Source: Alphaproteobacteria bacterium
GTDB lineage: Bacteria > Pseudomonadota > Alphaproteobacteria > Rhizobiales > Beijerinckiaceae
DNA: 9,029 nt
Reading direction: 5' to 3'
NCBI GenBank assembly: GCA_009921785.1
Contig: RFXE01000059.1
Coordinates: 1 to 9,029, forward strand
The notes below the pieces were generated by a model that did no database searches, was not told where the DNA came from, and saw only the letters and a list, made by a program, of their open reading frames with translations. This document shows positions 5,676 through 9,029 of this stretch, one piece after another. A program made the position numbers and the translations under genes. Within the stretch, counting starts at the first letter, position 1. Every line of letters starts with the position of its first letter.

Positions 5676-8411
5676 TTATGCCGCGTCGCGGGCACCAAAG
5701 AGGTCGAGAAGCGTTTTGCGGATGGTAGCCTGCCGCGTGAGATGGCTGACCTTGCCGCCGGTCAAATCCGTCACATAGAAAACGTCGACCGCTTTCTCGC
5801 CAAAAGTCACGATATGGGCCGACGCGATGTTGAGGTTGAGCTTGCCGATGGCAGTCGTCAATTCGTAGAGAAGGCCGGGACGATCCAAACCCGAAATCTC
5901 GATCACCGTGAATCGGTTTGAGAGGCTGTTATCGACCACCACTTCCGGAACCACCGAAAAGGTCTTTGCAGCAGATCCGCGCTGCGGTGCGCGGGCGGCT
6001 ACCGCCTCGGCAATTTTGATCTCGCCTTTAAGTGCCTGTTCGATACCACGTGCAACGCGCGCAGCGCGGCGCAATTCATCGTCATCTTCATCAAAGGCGC
6101 GCGAGATAAAAATGGTATCAAGGGCCATACCATCCGTTGTTGTGAAGATTTGAGCGTCCACAATATTCGCACCAGCCGCCGCGCAAGCACCGGTCAAGAT
6201 CGCTAGAAGCCGCGGGTGATCGGGCGCTGACACCGTAAGTTCCGTAACACCACGAAACTTATCTGTTGCAACCTCCGTAGCAAACGAACGCATTTCACGC
6301 GCAGCACCATAAAGAAATTGCGCGTGCTTGATGCGCCGCGCGAGATCCACCTTCAACCAATAGGCCGCGTTATGACGCGCAACATAAGTATCGAGCTCAT
6401 CGTCAGTCCAGTTGGGGAGAGACCGGCGCAATTCATCTTGTGAGGCACGCACGCGATGCTCGCGATTAATCAGCGAATGGCCGCCGGCAAGAATGATTTC
6501 TGTTTCCCAGAATAATGTGCGCAGTAACTGGCCTTTCCAGCCATTCCAGACACCGGGACCGACCGCGCGAATATCACACACGGTCAGCACAAGAAGCATC
6601 CGCAACCGCTCAAGCGTCTGGACCATATTCACGAAAGAATCGATCGTTGCCGGATCAGACAGATCGCGGCTTTGCGCCATATTTGACATATCGAGATGAT
6701 GTTCAATCAGCCAAGCCACGGCTTCGGTTTCAGCTTCATTTAATCCGAAGCGCGGACAAAGTTTGCGGGCAACTTTTGCGCCGGCGATTGAATGATCTTC
6801 CGGACGGCCTTTCGCAATATCATGCAGAAACAAAGCAACGTAGAGAATCTTCCGATTGCGGATCATCGGCATGACTTCATGCGCAACAGGCAATTCCGCC
6901 GCATGTTGGCCTGATTCAATTTGAGCGAGCACGCCGATTGATCGCAATAGATGCTCGTCAACTGTGTAATGATGATACATATTGAATTGCATCATCGCCA
7001 CGACGCGGCCAAACTCCGGAACGAATTTACCAAGAAGACCCGCTTCATTCATGCGACGAAGTGTGATTTCAGTTGAATTGCGCGAAGTTAAAATCTCGAT
7101 GAACACATCATTCGCAATTTTTGACGCGCGCAATTTCTGATCAACAAGATGCAAGGATTGCGTAACAAGACGCGCGGCGTGAGGATGGATAGCGCGATTT
7201 TGTTTATCAGCAAAATGGAATAGCCGAAGAAGATTAACTGGGTCGCGCCGGAACACGTCATCATCGATAACCGTCAGACGTTCATTTTCAACGACAAAAT
7301 CAGTGAGGTCCTTCACCGTCTTATCACGGCGACGGAGTTTACCAACAAAGCGATTTAAACCCGTTGCCGGCTTTTGGTGACGCGCCTCCAATGACGCGCA
7401 CACGATGGCCGTTAAATCACCAACGTCTTTGGCAATGAGAAAATAACGCTTCATGAACCGTTCGACGCCAGACAGAGCGCCATGCGAGACATAACCAAGC
7501 CGCTCGGCTAAAACACGTTGAATGTCGAATGAGAGACGCTCTTCGGCTCGACCAGCCGCAAAGTGTAAATGACAGCGCACGCGCCACAGAAAATCTTCGC
7601 AGCGACGGAACAATTGATATTCTTCGTGGCTAAAAAGACCCGCTTCTATAAGGTCTTTACTATCTTTAATACGGTACACATATTTTGCGATCCAGAACAA
7701 TGTGTTCAGATCACGCAACCCGCCCTTACCGTCTTTAACATTGGGTTCAACGAGATAACGAGATGAACCTGCACGTGACACGCGTGTTTCGCGCTCAGCC
7801 AATTTAGCCGCGACAAATTCAGCGGCCGATCCCGAAACAATATCTTGATCAAAACGCTCGGAGAACCGCTCAAAGAGATCGTGATCACCCGCGATATAGC
7901 GCGCTTCGAGCAGCGCCGTACGGATGGTCATATCCGATTTCGCCTCACGGATACATTCATCGACTGTGCGAACGGAATGGCCGACTTTGAGTTTCAAATC
8001 CCAAAGCGCATAAAGGATCGTCTCGACAACGCTTTCCGACCACGGTGTGGCTTTGTAAGGGAGTATAAAAAGCAGATCGATATCTGATCCCGGCGCTAAG
8101 GTTCCACGACCATAGCCTCCGACAGCAGCAACGCAAATTTTTTCGCCGGTTGACGGGTTATTCAAAGGATAAAAAATAGTCGTCGCCAATTCATGCAAAG
8201 ATGAGACGATGAAATCCATGCTTTGCGATAAGAAGTTGACGCAGGCGAAGCCATCTTTTGTATTATTTAAAATCCATTCCGCTTCAGCGCGAGCGGCTTG
8301 ATGCGCTTCTTGAAGAATCGCAACAACTGATTTTCGCCGTGCAAGAGGATCGCCTGGACCGGTCGCAGCCTCTTTGAGTTTTTCGCGCGATGAATGAGCA
8401 GTCGCGGCCAT
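5676..8411 (-). CDS. glnD: Bifunctional [protein-PII] uridylyltransferase / uridylyl-removing enzyme
   Basis: GlnD senses glutamine and adds or removes UMP on PII proteins (GlnB/GlnK), controlling glutamine synthetase activity and the Ntr response. The 911 residues fit the alphaproteobacterial range (about 900-950). The nucleotidyltransferase domain has AVGGYGRGTLAPGSDIDLL, with GG at 98-99 and the metal aspartates D110 and D112, followed by the conserved VEPNVKDGKGGLRDL (221-235). The HD hydrolase domain has FLHDIAKGRPEDHS with H530/D531 and the downstream EHHLDMS. Two C-terminal ACT domains (about 722-800 and 833-905) bind glutamine; the second contains ISGLDRPGLLYELT. Its ATG overlaps the last base of the gshB stop (TAATG), and no strong ribosome site is seen (GAGG is about 16 bases away), so translation is probably coupled to gshB. 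All domains look intact. Confidence 0.98.
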   Translation of the reverse strand: MAATAHSSREKLKEAATGPGDPLARRKSVVAILQEAHQAARAEAEWILNNTKDGFACVNFLSQSMDFIVSSLHELATTIFYPLNNPSTGEKICVAAVGGYGRGTLAPGSDIDLLFILPYKATPWSESVVETILYALWDLKLKVGHSVRTVDECIREAKSDMTIRTALLEARYIAGDHDLFERFSERFDQDIVSGSAAEFVAAKLAERETRVSRAGSSRYLVEPNVKDGKGGLRDLNTLFWIAKYVYRIKDSKDLIEAGLFSHEEYQLFRRCEDFLWRVRCHLHFAAGRAEERLSFDIQRVLAERLGYVSHGALSGVERFMKRYFLIAKDVGDLTAIVCASLEARHQKPATGLNRFVGKLRRRDKTVKDLTDFVVENERLTVIDDDVFRRDPVNLLRLFHFADKQNRAIHPHAARLVTQSLHLVDQKLRASKIANDVFIEILTSRNSTEITLRRMNEAGLLGKFVPEFGRVVAMMQFNMYHHYTVDEHLLRSIGVLAQIESGQHAAELPVAHEVMPMIRNRKILYVALFLHDIAKGRPEDHSIAGAKVARKLCPRFGLNEAETEAVAWLIEHHLDMSNMAQSRDLSDPATIDSFVNMVQTLERLRMLLVLTVCDIRAVGPGVWNGWKGQLLRTLFWETEIILAGGHSLINREHRVRASQDELRRSLPNWTDDELDTYVARHNAAYWLKVDLARRIKHAQFLYGAAREMRSFATEVATDKFRGVTELTVSAPDHPRLLAILTGACAAAGANIVDAQIFTTTDGMALDTIFISRAFDEDDDELRRAARVARGIEQALKGEIKIAEAVAARAPQRGSAAKTFSVVPEVVVDNSLSNRFTVIEISGLDRPGLLYELTTAIGKLNLNIASAHIVTFGEKAVDVFYVTDLTGGKVSHLTRQATIRKTLLDLFGARDAA

Positions 8412-9029
8412 TAGGCTTTTACTTTCGCCTCAATAGCATCCCAGATGGCAGCGGCGAGATCGGGGCCGCCCACGCGCTTAATCGCGCGTAAGCCTGTGGG
8501 TGAAGTCACATTGATTTCTGTGAGGTGACCATCAATCACATCAATGCCGACAAAGAGTAGACCCATTTTCTTCAATGTCGGTCCGATGCGTTCACAGATC
8601 TCCTGCTCGCGCTTGGTGAGTTCGGTGGATTCAGCCGCACCGCCACGCACCATGTTGGAGCGGATGTCATCACCACTCGGCACGCGATTGATGGCACCAC
8701 GGGCAACGCCATCAACGAGGATAATCCTTTTATCGCCTTCAACCACTTTGGGTAAAAATTTCTGAATAACCCAAGGCTCACGAAATGTTGCGGCGAATAG
8801 ATCATAGAGCGAGCCAAAATTTGGATCGCGCGCAGACAGCTTGAAAACAGCCGCACCACCATTCCCGTAAAGCGGCTTCATCACAACTTCGCCATGCTCT
8901 TTACGGAACGCTTCAATTTCTGCTTTATCGCGTGTCACCAATGTTGGCGGCATCAAATCAGCAAATTGCATGACCATGATTTTTTCAGGGGCATTGCGTA
9001 CCGATGCAGGATCATTCACGACAAGTGTT
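8411..9029 (-). CDS. gshB: Glutathione synthetase (N-terminal part outside window)
   Basis: GshB joins gamma-glutamylcysteine and glycine with ATP to make glutathione. The frame is open to the right edge (codons for TLVV precede NDPASVRNAPEK), so the GTG at 9019 is internal and the true start lies beyond the window. About 206 residues are visible; by alignment of the metal-site residues with E. coli GshB, roughly 110 N-terminal residues are missing. ATP-grasp features: the nucleotide-binding lysine in VVMKPL followed by the glycine-rich loop YGNGGAAVF; the strand REPWVIQKFLP; KRIILVDG; and the magnesium site FVGIDVIDGHLTEINVTSPTG, whose D, E and N have the same spacing as E. coli D273, E281 and N283. 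The stop (TAA) shares its last base with the glnD ATG. Confidence 0.97.
   Translation of the reverse strand, partial: TLVVNDPASVRNAPEKIMVMQFADLMPPTLVTRDKAEIEAFRKEHGEVVMKPLYGNGGAAVFKLSARDPNFGSLYDLFAATFREPWVIQKFLPKVVEGDKRIILVDGVARGAINRVPSGDDIRSNMVRGGAAESTELTKREQEICERIGPTLKKMGLLFVGIDVIDGHLTEINVTSPTGLRAIKRVGGPDLAAAIWDAIEAKVKA

Noticed and set aside
8411..9019. gshB as a complete gene starting at GTG 9019
   Set aside because: The frame stays open to the window edge with conserved residues upstream, and roughly 110 residues of the family are missing.
1..9029. Defence system, mobile element, CRISPR, tRNA or novel multigene cassette
   Set aside because: Every gene was assigned to a known family, gaps are short, and no terminal repeats, repeat-spacer arrays, integrase or transposase motifs or tRNA-like folds were seen.

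Overview
The window is a core chromosomal stretch of an alphaproteobacterium, most likely of the order Hyphomicrobiales (Rhizobiales). The evidence is a dnaJ followed by a PmtA-type phospholipid methyltransferase, an alphaproteobacterial-style GlnD (NT, HD and two ACT domains), a GshB whose residues match the rhizobial type, and GpmA, PyrF and DapB sequences resembling those of Bradyrhizobium/Beijerinckiaceae-like bacteria as I remember them. GC content looks moderate (low-to-mid 50s % from hand-counted lines), lower than many relatives. I cannot name a genus.

The left half is a plus-strand run: dnaJ (5' end cut by the window edge), a pmtA-like methyltransferase, pyrF, dapB, a broken gpmA, a GNAT acetyltransferase and alkB. 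The last three are packed very tightly: the gpmA stop overlaps the TTG start of the acetyltransferase, and the acetyltransferase stop overlaps the alkB ATG (ATGA). The right half is a minus-strand run read from the right edge: gshB (N-terminal part outside the window), glnD (overlapping the gshB stop by one base, TAATG) and grpE. The grpE gene lies about 100 bases beyond glnD and has a possible heat-shock (RpoH-type) promoter of its own. The two runs converge with only 9 bases between the alkB and grpE stop codons, and no intrinsic terminator is visible there. No gene-free stretch exceeds about 105 bases.

Functionally this is housekeeping: protein folding (DnaJ and GrpE, the two co-chaperones of DnaK), membrane lipid methylation, pyrimidine synthesis (PyrF), lysine/diaminopimelate synthesis (DapB), glycolysis/gluconeogenesis (GpmA, apparently inactivated), alkylation repair (AlkB), nitrogen sensing (GlnD) and glutathione synthesis (GshB).

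The most notable feature is gpmA. It has a strong ribosome binding site and intact N- and C-terminal parts, but about 110 bases are missing from the middle. This removes catalytic-site residues and shifts the frame to a stop after codon 55. It is either a real lesion or an assembly fault. I saw no mobile element, CRISPR array, RNA gene, phage gene or unknown multigene system.
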